Shown here one piece after another: positions 28,498 through 37,392 of a stretch of 64,000 nt of DNA. The DNA comes from Chitinophagaceae bacterium. GTDB lineage: Bacteria; Bacteroidota; Bacteroidia; Chitinophagales; Chitinophagaceae. The stretch lies in NCBI GenBank assembly GCA_017307755.1, contig JAFKGQ010000006.1, forward strand, positions 496,001 to 560,000, given 5' to 3'. How positions within the stretch are numbered: the stretch's first letter is position 1; each line of letters opens with the position of its first letter. Below the pieces are notes generated by a model. It was not told the DNA's origin and did not search any database. It was given only the letters and a program-made list of their open reading frames with translations. The position numbers and the translations under genes are program-made.

Positions 28498-29265
28498 TTA
28501 TGGCATCAAATGGTCGATGGCCGCCCGTATCCTTTCATACGACCTGGGCTGTCGATCCTTATCCAGATCCACCCCCTCCAGCACCTCCCTGATAATCCCA
28601 TCTGTCCCGACGATAAACGTTGTAGGATAGGATATCACGCCCAACTTGTTGTTCAGGAAGTCCTTTTGCTCGCCTATCAGCCGGAACCTGAATACAGGTT
28701 TTTCCGTATGCAGGAATTCTTTAAGCTTTTGCGATCTGAAAAATTGATCTATTTCCGGCAGCTGGTCATACGTGATCCCTAAAAAAACAACCTTCTTCCC
28801 CCCGAGACTGTCCACCAGCCTATTGAGATCGGGGATCTCTGCGACGCAGGGACCACATGTCACGCTCCAGCAATTGATAATGACGATCGCTCCTTTCAAT
28901 TTTTCGGTATTGATAATATGACGGTCGACATCAAAAAATATAGTCACGGGAAATGACTTCCCTATCCAGTTGGATCTGATAGAAGGTAATGAACTGATGA
29001 ATCTGATATGCCAGAAGACACTGTTCCCGCTGGTATGCATGGAAAAGATCTGGAATCTGGCAAGCCCGGCCTTGTATAAGCTATCCATGTAGGGTAGCCC
29101 GTATATCGCTTGCCCCGCGCTGTCCTGGAAGAGATTCACTTTGTCCTTTCTGAACATGGGCGACTCCGTGAGGGTCCTGTACTGACAAAATGCGGACAGA
29201 CTTATAAGACAGGTCAGACACAGGCTTGCGGGTAACTTCACCTGATAAGACAATAGAGTTCTCAT
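28498..29265 (-). CDS. TlpA-like thioredoxin-fold protein
   Basis: 255 aa with signal peptide (ending SAFCQ). Residues about 120-255 are a TlpA/AhpC-type thioredoxin fold with active site CGPC in IINCWSVTCGPCVAEIPDL, followed by VVFLGITYDQLPEID and the cis-Pro segment GVISYPTTFIVGTDG. The first 110 residues are a separate region not recognised. Such proteins reduce disulfides or cytochrome c maturation partners in the periplasm. It is 3 bp after the M56 gene and the last gene of the BlaI-M56-TlpA operon, so its expression is probably controlled by BlaI. Confidence 0.88.
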   Translation of the reverse strand: MRTLLSYQVKLPASLCLTCLISLSAFCQYRTLTESPMFRKDKVNLFQDSAGQAIYGLPYMDSLYKAGLARFQIFSMHTSGNSVFWHIRFISSLPSIRSNWIGKSFPVTIFFDVDRHIINTEKLKGAIVIINCWSVTCGPCVAEIPDLNRLVDSLGGKKVVFLGITYDQLPEIDQFFRSQKLKEFLHTEKPVFRFRLIGEQKDFLNNKLGVISYPTTFIVGTDGIIREVLEGVDLDKDRQPRSYERIRAAIDHLMP

Positions 29266-29268
29266 TCA

Positions 29269-30915
29269 TCACCTGTTATCAGGCTTCACCGGGTCATGCA
29301 GCTGTATGGTATCCGCGCGCACCGTTACAGTATCTCCCTTTCCAATACTGGTGATCGTTGCATCCCCTTTGAATCCCGGTCCCTTAGTGGTAACCACTAT
29401 CACCCCATCCTTTCCTCTCGACCCATATATAGCCTCGGCCGACTTGTCTTTCAGGATATTGATAGAGGCGATCCTGCCGGGAGACAGTTTGAATACCTCG
29501 TCATACGAAGATACCTTGCCGTCCAGGATGAACAGACATTTGCGCAGTTCGTCAGGATTCGCCATATTGTCCTCTGTCCCCAGCTTCAATGTATCACGGA
29601 CGATGACCTTGGCATCTATCGGCTGATCAGGGGGAGCCATCTGGTCATGGACGTCCAAACGCCCGGTCTTCAGCGTGTCACGTCCCTCTTTCTTCGGCCA
29701 TGTCGTGGGGATCTTCCGGTCCACCTTCACCTTCGTACCATCCTTTAGCCTGACGACGCCCGTCGCTTTATATTTCTTCCGGTAGATCAATATTACGCCA
29801 TTCACACCACGTGCACCAAACTCCGAATCCTTTTTCAGCACACTGATCCAGGCAATGTCTTCGGCGTTCAGATCCTTTATCCCGCCTTCCGATTCCACTT
29901 CATCGACGATGTACATGGGTTTCACCGAATCCAGCTTCAGCGAAATCACCCCGGAATAAGATTTCACGGGCGTAGTATCGCCGATCCTCCGCCCAATATT
30001 TATTTCGCCCGCCTTGCTGTCAAGTACCGTCAGACTGATATTCACCTTGTCCCGGAAGGCCACCAGCAATACGCCCAGCAAGGGGACGATAAAGAGGAAC
30101 TTCAGTAGGTGGAGACGGGCGCTTTTGGATTTGTTCATCATGACAATTCGTTTTTTTAAAGAAGAAAAATTAAAATTATTGGCCAGGCGATAGACAGGTT
30201 CGCCTGCGACTTTCAGCAAATGATATTGATAGCTTTTTTTGTTCAGCCCGCTGGCCAGCACCTGCTGATCCGCAATAAATTCCAGGTTCTGACGGATAGT
30301 ATGACGTATCAGCCAGCAAAAAGGGTTATACCAGCTGAGGATACAGATCAGTTCCGCCAGCAGGATGTCCACCGTATGCCGCTGTCGTACATGCACATAC
30401 TCATGCAGGATAATATCTTCCAGCTCTTTTTCCGTGTGCATTCCGGAATTGATGTAGATGGCATTCCCAAAAGAAAAGGGAATGATGGGCCTGTCCACCT
30501 GGTAAACCATTACGCTGTCGTCCCGGACAACTCCTTGCATCAGCATGGCCTCCTTTTCTATCCGGCGTAACGACAACCATCTGATCAGTAGTCGGCCAGT
30601 CAGAAACAATGCCCCCAACATCAGTACGCACAGCAGGATATCCCAACCCGTAAACGCAACCCCCTCTGGCTTTGCGGCCGGCCCGCCGATGATCACAGGG
30701 ATATAGCTTATCACCTGTACCTTTCCCGTAACCGCGCTTTCTTCAGGCAATACGATATGCACCAACGGCAGGAGAAAGGACAAACATGCGTACCCCAGCA
30801 GGTACCACCTGTTCAGTCTGTAAAAGGTCAGCCGGCGCAACAATAGTTGATAGAACAGCCAGACAATGGCCAGACATATCTGGCACTTCAATAGGTATAT
30901 AATGATGGGAGGCAT
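29269..30915 (-). CDS. BlaR1/M56-family membrane peptidase with plug-like repeats
   Basis: 548 aa. Membrane helices at about 6-26, 36-56, 90-110 and 270-290. A zinc site HEYVHVRQRHTVDILLAELI (HExxH-type) lies near 168 between helices, as in BlaR1/MecR1. The periplasmic C-terminal half has no penicillin-binding domain. Instead it carries two similar segments near 335-387 and 452-510 (FGARGVNGVILIYRKK and YGSRGKDGVIVVTTKG) that look like the start of TonB-receptor plug domains. It overlaps the blaI stop by one base (TAATG), so the pair is translationally coupled. Expected role: sense an envelope signal and trigger cleavage of the BlaI repressor. Confidence 0.9.
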   Translation of the reverse strand: MPPIIIYLLKCQICLAIVWLFYQLLLRRLTFYRLNRWYLLGYACLSFLLPLVHIVLPEESAVTGKVQVISYIPVIIGGPAAKPEGVAFTGWDILLCVLMLGALFLTGRLLIRWLSLRRIEKEAMLMQGVVRDDSVMVYQVDRPIIPFSFGNAIYINSGMHTEKELEDIILHEYVHVRQRHTVDILLAELICILSWYNPFCWLIRHTIRQNLEFIADQQVLASGLNKKSYQYHLLKVAGEPVYRLANNFNFSSLKKRIVMMNKSKSARLHLLKFLFIVPLLGVLLVAFRDKVNISLTVLDSKAGEINIGRRIGDTTPVKSYSGVISLKLDSVKPMYIVDEVESEGGIKDLNAEDIAWISVLKKDSEFGARGVNGVILIYRKKYKATGVVRLKDGTKVKVDRKIPTTWPKKEGRDTLKTGRLDVHDQMAPPDQPIDAKVIVRDTLKLGTEDNMANPDELRKCLFILDGKVSSYDEVFKLSPGRIASINILKDKSAEAIYGSRGKDGVIVVTTKGPGFKGDATITSIGKGDTVTVRADTIQLHDPVKPDNR

Positions 30916-31292
30916 TAGTGTTTCCCCTCCCCTGGATCGGATTTTTCTATCAGGTTGATGATCTCCTTCAGCTCTCCCGCGCTCAGCTTCTTTTCCTCTA
31001 CAAAAAAGTTCACCAGTTCCTTATAGCTGTCGGCGAAATAGTCTTTTACAAACCCGTTCATAAATTTTTTCTTATAGTCGGCCTCCGTGATCGACGCCTT
31101 GTAGAGATAAGCGTTCCCGATAAGCCGGCTCGTAAGAAAACCCTTCTTTTCAAGATTCTTGATCGTAGAAGCCAGGGTCGTATACGGTGGCCTGGGCGTC
31201 TCCATATTTTCCAGGAAGGATTTCACATTCCCCTCTCCCACCTTCCACACAGCCTGCATTGCCTCTTCTTCCTGCGCAGTAAGTTTTTCCAT
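30915..31292 (-). CDS. BlaI/MecI-family repressor
   Basis: 125 aa, cytoplasmic. Winged-helix domain over residues 1-75 (KLTAQEEEAMQAVWKVGEG, YTTLASTIKNLEKKGFLTSR) and a dimerisation region after it, including KKFMNGFVKDYFADSYKELVNFF. Typical length. It is the first gene of the BlaI-M56-TlpA operon. Two TACGA-N5-TCGTA dyads lie immediately upstream of its start, most likely its own operators. In known BlaI systems the M56 partner causes proteolysis of the repressor. No beta-lactamase gene is in the operon. Confidence 0.94.
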   Translation of the reverse strand: MEKLTAQEEEAMQAVWKVGEGNVKSFLENMETPRPPYTTLASTIKNLEKKGFLTSRLIGNAYLYKASITEADYKKKFMNGFVKDYFADSYKELVNFFVEEKKLSAGELKEIINLIEKSDPGEGKH

Positions 31293-31294
31293 AA

Positions 31295-31329
31295 TTACGA
31301 AGTTTTCGTAAATCTACGACTTTTTCGTA
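31295..31329. promoter_or_regulatory. Two BlaI-type operator dyads
   Basis: TACGA-AGTTT-TCGTA (31296-31310, extended to TTACGA...TCGTAA) and TACGA-CTTTT-TCGTA (31315-31329), centres 19 bp apart. A degenerate half-site (CTTTTTCGTTA) follows at 31350-31360, closer to the thioredoxin-like gene on the other strand. Identical arm sequence and position next to blaI argue for autoregulation. Confidence 0.75.
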
Positions 31330-31338
31330 ATTGACAAA
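31309..31338 (-). promoter_or_regulatory. Promoter of the BlaI operon
   Basis: On the minus strand TTTG (31335-31338), an 18-nt spacer and TAGATTTA (31309-31316), one base off TAnnTTTG. The -7 box and spacer are covered by the operator dyads, as expected for repression. Confidence 0.5.
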
Positions 31339-31366
31339 TAAAAAATCCACTTTTTCGTTAAACTTT

Positions 31367-31374
31367 TAATTTTG
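31367..31374 (+). promoter_or_regulatory. -7 box upstream of the thioredoxin-like gene
   Basis: TAATTTTG, matching TAnnTTTG, 52 nt before the ATG at 31427 and 7 nt after the degenerate BlaI half-site. Confidence 0.4.
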
Positions 31375-31426
31375 CTCTTGGTTCCAACTATGGAATTATC
31401 TATCTAATTATCTAGAAAACATTAAG

Positions 31427-31969
31427 ATGAAAAAAATATCCCTGGTCGTACTCATACTAGCCTGCTCTCATTTTTTATTTGCCCAGCAACAACAACAGCC
31501 AACAGCCACCACTGCACCTCTGGATCAGGCGCCCTATCTGAAATATCCGACCATCCCCCCCTTTCACCTGTTGAAATTGGATAGCGCAACCTATCTGACA
31601 AAGGATGATATAAAAAAACATCGCCGCACCATCGTCATGTTCTTCAGCCCCGATTGCGACCATTGTAAACACCAGACGGAATCCATCCTGTCCGATTTTG
31701 CCGATTTTAAGGATGTCGAGATCGTCATGGCTACCTATCAGCCTTTCTCCGAAATGAAGGAATTCAATACGCACTATCGTCTGTTCGAACATCCCAATAT
31801 CAAAATTGGCAGGGATGAAAAATTCTTTTTGGCGCCTTTTTATAAGATACGCAACCTGCCTTACCTGGCGCTCTATGACAAAAAGGGTAATCTGATCACC
31901 ACTTTTGAAGGCACCCAGAAAGTGGAGACCATTGTAAAAGCCTTTCAGCAAAAAGGGAATGAAGATTAG
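31427..31969 (+). CDS. Exported thioredoxin-like protein
   Basis: 180 aa. Signal peptide about 1-19 (ending LFAQQ), then a Gln-rich stretch and a thioredoxin fold. The redox site is CDHC in MFFSPDCDHCKHQ, and the cis-Pro region is IRNLPYLALYDKKGN. It resembles the redoxin/TlpA group in Bacteroidota and should work on disulfides in the periplasm. It is divergent from the BlaI operon, whose last gene also encodes an exported TlpA-like protein; the shared intergenic operators suggest coordinated control of both (inference). Confidence 0.87.
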   Translation: MKKISLVVLILACSHFLFAQQQQQPTATTAPLDQAPYLKYPTIPPFHLLKLDSATYLTKDDIKKHRRTIVMFFSPDCDHCKHQTESILSDFADFKDVEIVMATYQPFSEMKEFNTHYRLFEHPNIKIGRDEKFFLAPFYKIRNLPYLALYDKKGNLITTFEGTQKVETIVKAFQQKGNED

Positions 31970-31991
31970 CCATTGAAAAGTGCAATACCCC

Positions 31992-31999
31992 TACCTTTG
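31992..31999 (+). promoter_or_regulatory. -7 box upstream of mdh
   Basis: TACCTTTG, 38 nt before the ATG. A TTG lies 16 nt upstream of the box, slightly short of the usual spacing. Confidence 0.45.
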
Positions 32000-32037
32000 C
32001 CCCGAAATTCACGTTTTGATCACTTATAAAATATTGA

Positions 32038-32970
32038 ATGATGAAAGTTACGGTTGTAGGCGCAGGCGCCGTGGGTGCTACCTGTGCTGATAATATCGCA
32101 CGTGCGGCACTCGCCGAGGAGCTGGTGCTGTTGGACATCAAGGAAGGATTAGCCGAAGGAAAAGCTCAGGACATGATGCAGACCGCCGCCCTGCTGGGCT
32201 TCGACACCCGCATCACAGGCAGCACCAATGATTATTCCAAGACAGCCGGCAGCGACGTGGTGGTTATCACCTCAGGTCTGCCCCGCAAACCCGGGATGAC
32301 CCGTGAAGAGCTCATCGGCACCAATGCCGGCATCGTAAAAGGCGTAGCAGAGAATATCCTCAAACATTCTCCCAACGCCATCATCATCATTATCAGCAAC
32401 CCGATGGATACCATGACCTACCTGGCCCTGACAGCCACCGGTCTTCCCAAACAGCGTATCATCGGGATGGGAGGCACGCTTGATAGCGCCCGTTTCAAAT
32501 ATCAGCTGAGCCAACACCTGGGATGCAGCCCTGCAGATCTGAATGCAGTGGTTGTCGGCGGTCATGGTGACACCACCATGATCCCCCTCATCCGCCTGGC
32601 TACCTGGAACAGCGCACCCGTAACCAAATTCCTCTCCGCAGACCAGCAAAAACAGATCGTTGCCGACACCATGGTAGGCGGCGCCACCCTGACCAAACTC
32701 ATCGGAACTTCCGCCTGGTATGCCCCCGGTGCAGCTGGTGCGGCCCTGGTAAAAAGCATCCTGCGTGACGAAAAGAAATTATTCACCTGCTGCGTTTCCC
32801 TCAACGGCGAATACGGACAAAAAGACATCTGTCTGGGCGTACCCGTGGTCATTGGCCGTAATGGATGGGAAAAGATCCTCGACTTTGGTCTCGATGCCGA
32901 AGAGCAGGCTCTCTTTAACAAGAGCGCAGACGCCGTTCGCAGTATGAACGACGTGCTGAAAACGTTATAA
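32038..32970 (+). CDS. mdh: Malate dehydrogenase (LDH-like type)
   Basis: 310 aa, cytoplasmic TCA-cycle enzyme interconverting malate and oxaloacetate with NAD. Rossmann motif VTVVGAGAVGATCADNI at the start; substrate arginines in GLPRKPGMTREEL; SNPMDTMTYLA; Arg/Asp/His catalytic region GMGGTLDSARFKYQL and GGHGDTTMIPL. The LDH-like MDH group fits better than LDH because of GLPRKPGMTR. Two adjacent ATG codons (32038 and 32041) make the first residue uncertain by one. A hairpin terminator follows. Confidence 0.95.
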   Translation: MMKVTVVGAGAVGATCADNIARAALAEELVLLDIKEGLAEGKAQDMMQTAALLGFDTRITGSTNDYSKTAGSDVVVITSGLPRKPGMTREELIGTNAGIVKGVAENILKHSPNAIIIIISNPMDTMTYLALTATGLPKQRIIGMGGTLDSARFKYQLSQHLGCSPADLNAVVVGGHGDTTMIPLIRLATWNSAPVTKFLSADQQKQIVADTMVGGATLTKLIGTSAWYAPGAAGAALVKSILRDEKKLFTCCVSLNGEYGQKDICLGVPVVIGRNGWEKILDFGLDAEEQALFNKSADAVRSMNDVLKTL

Positions 32971-32977
32971 ATCCTCC

Positions 32978-33005
32978 AAAGGGCTGGTCATTCGATCAGC
33001 CCTTT
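32978..33005. terminator. Bidirectional terminator between mdh and GT9 gene
   Basis: A 12-bp stem with one G-T pair (AAAGGGCTGGTC and GATCAGCCCTTT) closes a 4-nt loop, with A's before and T's after. It contains the stop codon of the convergent glycosyltransferase gene. Confidence 0.8.
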
Positions 33006-34030
33006 AATCTTTTATAGATATCCTCCGCCAGTTTCTCCGGGCTTATCAGCTCCATACATTTAAAATGCCCCCTGGGACATTTCTTATACCCTATTTTTGA
33101 ACAGGGGCGGCAAGACAATGGTCTGACCTCCACCACCTCATACGGGCGGCTAAAAGCGACCTCCCCCTTCCTCACCTGCGCATAATTCTGTAAATAATTC
33201 CCGCCATAATACGGGTACATTCCAAACTCCGGCACCGTATTGCCCCAGATGGAGACAATCGGTCGTTTGAAGGCAGCCGCTATATGCATCAGCCCCGTAT
33301 CATGCGTGACGACAAGCCGCGCCTGACGCACCAACCCAGCTGATTCATTCAGATTGAACTTCCCGCAGGCATTATAGATCCGTATAGGGTCGATGGCCGA
33401 CAACTGCGCTCCCGCCGCTGCATCCTCCGGGCCGCCTAAAAGGATCAAAGGATGTTCGATGATAGTACACAATTCCTTCAGCTTGTGAAAAGGTAATTTC
33501 TTGGTAGCAAGTGCCGCGCCGATCACCAGGCCGATATATCCCGCCTGATGAGAGGTAGGAATATCATTGGGCTTTAGCTCATCGGCCGGTGGGATAAAAT
33601 AATCCAATCCGGCTCCATCATTATGCACGCCAAAAGCGCTCAACGTATGTAAGTTCCGGTCCACGATGTGCACCTCCGGCAGCCTGTTCCACTTAAAATT
33701 CGTGTACAGCCATTTCTCTATATTCAACTTATTAAAAGAAAAGGACTTCTTCCCCAGCGCCTTTTTTACTTTCAGCGACCTAATATTCCGATGCAGGTCG
33801 ATCACGTAGTCGAAATCCTCCTTTTGCAGCTGTTCCATTAATCCGCCCCAATTATCTCCTAATAGATGAAACTTATCTATGTAAGGATTGGCCGCGAGCA
33901 CAGGCTGGAAGGACGCCTTGGTCAGATAGTGTACTTCGGCCGTGACCACCTGTTTTTTCAGACACCTGATGACAGGAGTAGTAAGGACGATGTCCCCGAT
34001 AGAGCTGAAACGTATAATAAGGAACTTCAT
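32996..34030 (-). CDS. GT9-family glycosyltransferase (heptosyltransferase-like)
   Basis: 344 aa. GT-B fold; the N-terminal segment ILIIRFSSIGDIVLTTPVIRCLKK and the C-terminal VTHDTGLMHIAAAFKRPIVSIWGNTVPE are characteristic of the ADP-heptose:LPS transferase family. A Cys-rich segment near the end (LSCRPCSKIGYKKCPRGHFKC) is common in Bacteroidota members. It should add a sugar to the LPS core on the inner face of the inner membrane. It starts exactly where the upstream MFS gene stops, so the two are likely co-transcribed. Confidence 0.9.
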   Translation of the reverse strand: MKFLIIRFSSIGDIVLTTPVIRCLKKQVVTAEVHYLTKASFQPVLAANPYIDKFHLLGDNWGGLMEQLQKEDFDYVIDLHRNIRSLKVKKALGKKSFSFNKLNIEKWLYTNFKWNRLPEVHIVDRNLHTLSAFGVHNDGAGLDYFIPPADELKPNDIPTSHQAGYIGLVIGAALATKKLPFHKLKELCTIIEHPLILLGGPEDAAAGAQLSAIDPIRIYNACGKFNLNESAGLVRQARLVVTHDTGLMHIAAAFKRPIVSIWGNTVPEFGMYPYYGGNYLQNYAQVRKGEVAFSRPYEVVEVRPLSCRPCSKIGYKKCPRGHFKCMELISPEKLAEDIYKRLKG

Positions 34031-35272
34031 CTATGCCTCGATGTAATTCAGATCTTTCCCAAACGTCTCTTCCGTCATTGCTAAAGCGACAAATGCGACG
34101 GCAAATATGATAATGCCTGCTACCCATCCTGCTTTAAAATATCCCTGCGAAGGGATCAGGGCTTTGAACAAGGGCAACACCACTACTGATAATGACCCCC
34201 TCGCCATATTGGGTACTGTAGTTGCTACCGTCGCACGGATATTCGTCCCGAACTGTTCTGCCGCCATGGTGACAAACATGGCCCAGAATCCCGTCCCCAG
34301 TCCCAGGAACAGACAGACCCAATACAGTGTTGCCGAGGTCGCTCCTTGCAGATTGAAATACCAGACAACGGCGAAGGCGGTAATAATATGGAACAACCAC
34401 AGCGATCTCTTCCGGCTCCTGAACCATTGACTGATAAATCCGATGGCAATATCACCCACTGAGATGGCCGCATACGCCACCATGATCCCTTTTCCGGGAT
34501 CCACCGCACCCTTGACATCCATTTCCTTTGCAAACTTATCGGAAAAGGTGATCAGGACGCCAATGACGTACCAGTTTGGCAATGCGATCAGTATGGCCGT
34601 CAGGTATTTTTTTAGACGCTTGCCGTTGGTGAACAGCATAAAAAAGTTCCCCCTGCTCACCGATGCATGTTCCAGATTCTTATACATGCCTGATTCCAGT
34701 ACCCCCACGCGCAGGAACAGCAGCACAAAACCCAATCCGCCGCCGATGAAATAGCAGGTCCGCCAGCCCTCTCCGTCAGGACCTACCAGCCATACCCGTA
34801 TAAAATAAGCAAATACAGCGCCGCTGAGCCCAATACCCGCCACCAGGGAGGTGGCAAGTCCACGGCGTTCCTTTGGCATGATCTCGCTCACCAGCGTGAT
34901 ACCCGCTCCCAATTCACCTGCCAACCCCAAACCCGTGATAAATCGCATCAGTTCGTATTGCCCCGCCGTATGGACAAAACCATTGGCGATGCTGCCCAGG
35001 GAATACAATATAATAGAGGCGAATAAGACCCGCAGCCGCCCCAGTTTATCTCCCAGTACCCCCCAGATAATACCGCCTATCAGGAGCCCGATCATTTGCG
35101 TACTGATGATGTCTGCGCCTTTTTTCGCGATATCATCCGCGCTCAATCCAATGGACTTCAAAGAAGGTACACGGATAATGCTAAAAAGCAGGAGATCATA
35201 AACATCTACAAAATAACCTAACGCCCCAACGATAACGGCCAGGTTAAATAGAGGAATTTTCTTTTGTTCCAT
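34031..35272 (-). CDS. MFS transporter
   Basis: 413 aa with about 12 hydrophobic helices. The loop after helix 2 has the MFS signature GVLGDKLGRLRVLF and helix 4-5 has RFITGLGLAGELGAGITLVSE, like the sugar/metabolite:H+ symporter branch of the superfamily. Inner membrane. Substrate cannot be assigned. Zero-gap spacing to the GT9 gene may mean co-expression without a functional link. Confidence 0.88.
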   Translation of the reverse strand: MEQKKIPLFNLAVIVGALGYFVDVYDLLLFSIIRVPSLKSIGLSADDIAKKGADIISTQMIGLLIGGIIWGVLGDKLGRLRVLFASIILYSLGSIANGFVHTAGQYELMRFITGLGLAGELGAGITLVSEIMPKERRGLATSLVAGIGLSGAVFAYFIRVWLVGPDGEGWRTCYFIGGGLGFVLLFLRVGVLESGMYKNLEHASVSRGNFFMLFTNGKRLKKYLTAILIALPNWYVIGVLITFSDKFAKEMDVKGAVDPGKGIMVAYAAISVGDIAIGFISQWFRSRKRSLWLFHIITAFAVVWYFNLQGATSATLYWVCLFLGLGTGFWAMFVTMAAEQFGTNIRATVATTVPNMARGSLSVVVLPLFKALIPSQGYFKAGWVAGIIIFAVAFVALAMTEETFGKDLNYIEA

Positions 35273-35405
35273 GCAATCATTATGTTTTTAAAAGGATATT
35301 ATATTGTGCACCGGGTATGGTTTATCCGAAAATGTAACCCATCCCCGGTGCACGTTTATGATGGGAACTTCGGCGGAGCTGCTTCGACACGCTCCTTCTC
35401 GTTCA

Positions 35406-35451
35406 TAACCTTCGCTTCGCTCGGTTACAGCCAGCAGACCTGTGGTCTGCT
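35406..35451. repeat. Tandem small hairpins at the DedA 3' end
   Basis: TAACC...GGTTA (35406-35427) followed by AGCAGACC-TGT-GGTCTGCT (35433-35451). The second hairpin reaches into the DedA stop codon. No T-tract on the minus strand, so terminator function is uncertain. Confidence 0.45.
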
Positions 35452-36133
35452 ATTTGGCAGCAGTTTTTTTCTTTCCAAAAAACAGCTTGTACAAGACAGG
35501 AGCAGTGGTGACCACCACGATGCCAACGACAATGACCTCCAAATGTTTCGTCAGATCGAAACTATATTTCTTTATGAGGAATTTCTGAAGGTAATGTCCG
35601 GCAAACAGCATAGTGAATACCCAGGCCACACAACCTATGATGTTATAGGACATAAATTTCTTTTTATCCATGCTCACGATCCCTGCGATAATAGGGGCAA
35701 AGGTCCGCACAATGGGGAGGAAGCGGGCAAAGACGATCGCCTGTCCTCCATGTTTATCATAAAATTCCTTGGCCTGGTGTAAATACCGTTGTTTGAAGAG
35801 CAAGCTGTCTTTCCGGTGAAAAAGAAAAGGACCGCTTTTTTTACCAAACCAGTATCCCAGCGCATTCCCGATAATACCGGCAAGGGCAACCAGGATGAGG
35901 AGGATCACCAGGTCCAGGAAATCGCTGCCCGTTCCGCCCGGCAGAAAGCTGGCGATCAGTTTTTCACTATAGATGCCTGCTACGAACAACAGGCTATCCC
36001 CCGGCAGGAAAAAACCCACCATCAGACCCGTTTCGGCAAAGACAATAAATAACATGACCCATAGGCCGCCGTTGTTGATATAGAATTCAGGTTTAAGTAG
36101 CTGCTGCCAGGTAAAGTCCAAGAGTTGAATCAT
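35450..36133 (-). CDS. DedA-family membrane protein
   Basis: 227 aa with about five hydrophobic helices. DedA/SNARE-associated features: FFLPGDSLLFVAGI near residue 42, GNALGYWFGKKSGPFLF near 90, and FARFLPIVRTFAPIIAGIVSMDKKKF around 140, which includes the conserved Arg. The family is linked to phospholipid flipping and membrane potential homeostasis. It is 11 bp downstream of the symporter gene on the same strand. Confidence 0.93.
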   Translation of the reverse strand: MIQLLDFTWQQLLKPEFYINNGGLWVMLFIVFAETGLMVGFFLPGDSLLFVAGIYSEKLIASFLPGGTGSDFLDLVILLILVALAGIIGNALGYWFGKKSGPFLFHRKDSLLFKQRYLHQAKEFYDKHGGQAIVFARFLPIVRTFAPIIAGIVSMDKKKFMSYNIIGCVAWVFTMLFAGHYLQKFLIKKYSFDLTKHLEVIVVGIVVVTTAPVLYKLFFGKKKTAAK

Positions 36134-36144
36134 AAAAAATGGTG

Positions 36145-37392
36145 CTATTTATAGGTATTCACAGCGGCTTCTTCCAGCTCACCTTCCCATTTGCTCACCA
36201 CCACTGCGGCAATGCTGTTTCCCAATACGTTTGTTGCGCTCCGCGCCATATCCAGTACCTGATCGATCGCCAATAATAATAACATCCCCTGCTGTGGAAT
36301 ATTGTACATAGTAAGGGTTCCTGCCACGACCACCAATGCCGCCCGGGGTACGCCTGCCATACCCTTACTGGTAAGCATCAGCACAAGCAGCATGGATATC
36401 TCCTGTCCGATCGTCAGTTGCACCCCATAGGCCTGTGCTATAAAAAGAGAAGCAAAGGTCATATATAACATGCTGCCGTCCAGGTTAAAAGAGTACCCCA
36501 GGGGCAGCACAAAACTAACGATCTTGGGAGGACATCCAAAGCTCTCCAGTTCCTGTGTCAGCCGGGGAAAGGCTGCTTCCGAACTGGCTGTGCTAAAAGC
36601 CAGCAGGATCATATCTTTTACTGCAATGGCCAGATCGATCACCCTTCTTCCGATAAATAAGGAGGCGATCAAAAGAAGCAACAGCCAAAGCCCCAGAATG
36701 CTTAGATAAAAGCTGAGGATGAACTTTCCATAGGTCAGCAGCAGTTCCGGGCCTTTCACCGCCAGGACAGAAGCGATGGCGGCCATAGCAGCTACAGGAG
36801 CAAAATACATGACATAGCCCGTCACCCGCAGGATGACATGGGCTACGGCATCCAACCCCTTGATCACCACTTTGCCCTGCTCCCCGATGGAAGCAGTGGC
36901 AATCCCAAAGAACACCGCGAAAACAACTATCTGCAATATCTGATTTCCCGCCATAGCTTCGAATATGCTATTGGGAAAAACATGTGTGATAAACGTCTTA
37001 AAAGTCATCCCGGTCTGATCGAGGCCCGTCGCGGCATTGGACGCAGGCAGGGGAAGCCCCAGGTCATTCCCCAGGTCCAGAGCATGCATAATAGCCAAAC
37101 CCAGGAAAAGGGAGAGTAAAGAGGCTCCCATGAACCACAGAAGAGTCTTCCCCCCTATTCGTCCCACCGACTTTACATCCCCCAACTTGGCGATACCTAC
37201 CACCAATGTGGAAAATACCAGGGGAGCGATGATCATTTTGATCAGCCGGAGGAATATATCCGTCAATACGGAAATGCCGCCGGAAAAACTATCTATTTGC
37301 GCAGCCGTCCCATTATAATGTACCCATAGTCCCACGACCACCCCCGTCACCATGGCGATCATAATCCAGCTCGTAAGACTGATCTTTCGCAT
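36145..37392 (-). CDS. Dicarboxylate/amino acid:cation symporter (DAACS)
   Basis: 415 aa, about eight helices plus two re-entrant loops. Family features: serine-rich FSTASSEAAFPRL near 265, the NMDGT-like SFNLDGSMLYM near 305, TSKGMAGVPRAALVV near 345, and DQVLDMARSATNVLGN near 380 for substrate binding. Inner-membrane uptake of glutamate, aspartate or C4-dicarboxylates with Na+ or H+. Next gene downstream is DedA, 11 bp away. Confidence 0.93.
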   Translation of the reverse strand: MRKISLTSWIMIAMVTGVVVGLWVHYNGTAAQIDSFSGGISVLTDIFLRLIKMIIAPLVFSTLVVGIAKLGDVKSVGRIGGKTLLWFMGASLLSLFLGLAIMHALDLGNDLGLPLPASNAATGLDQTGMTFKTFITHVFPNSIFEAMAGNQILQIVVFAVFFGIATASIGEQGKVVIKGLDAVAHVILRVTGYVMYFAPVAAMAAIASVLAVKGPELLLTYGKFILSFYLSILGLWLLLLLIASLFIGRRVIDLAIAVKDMILLAFSTASSEAAFPRLTQELESFGCPPKIVSFVLPLGYSFNLDGSMLYMTFASLFIAQAYGVQLTIGQEISMLLVLMLTSKGMAGVPRAALVVVAGTLTMYNIPQQGMLLLLAIDQVLDMARSATNVLGNSIAAVVVSKWEGELEEAAVNTYK

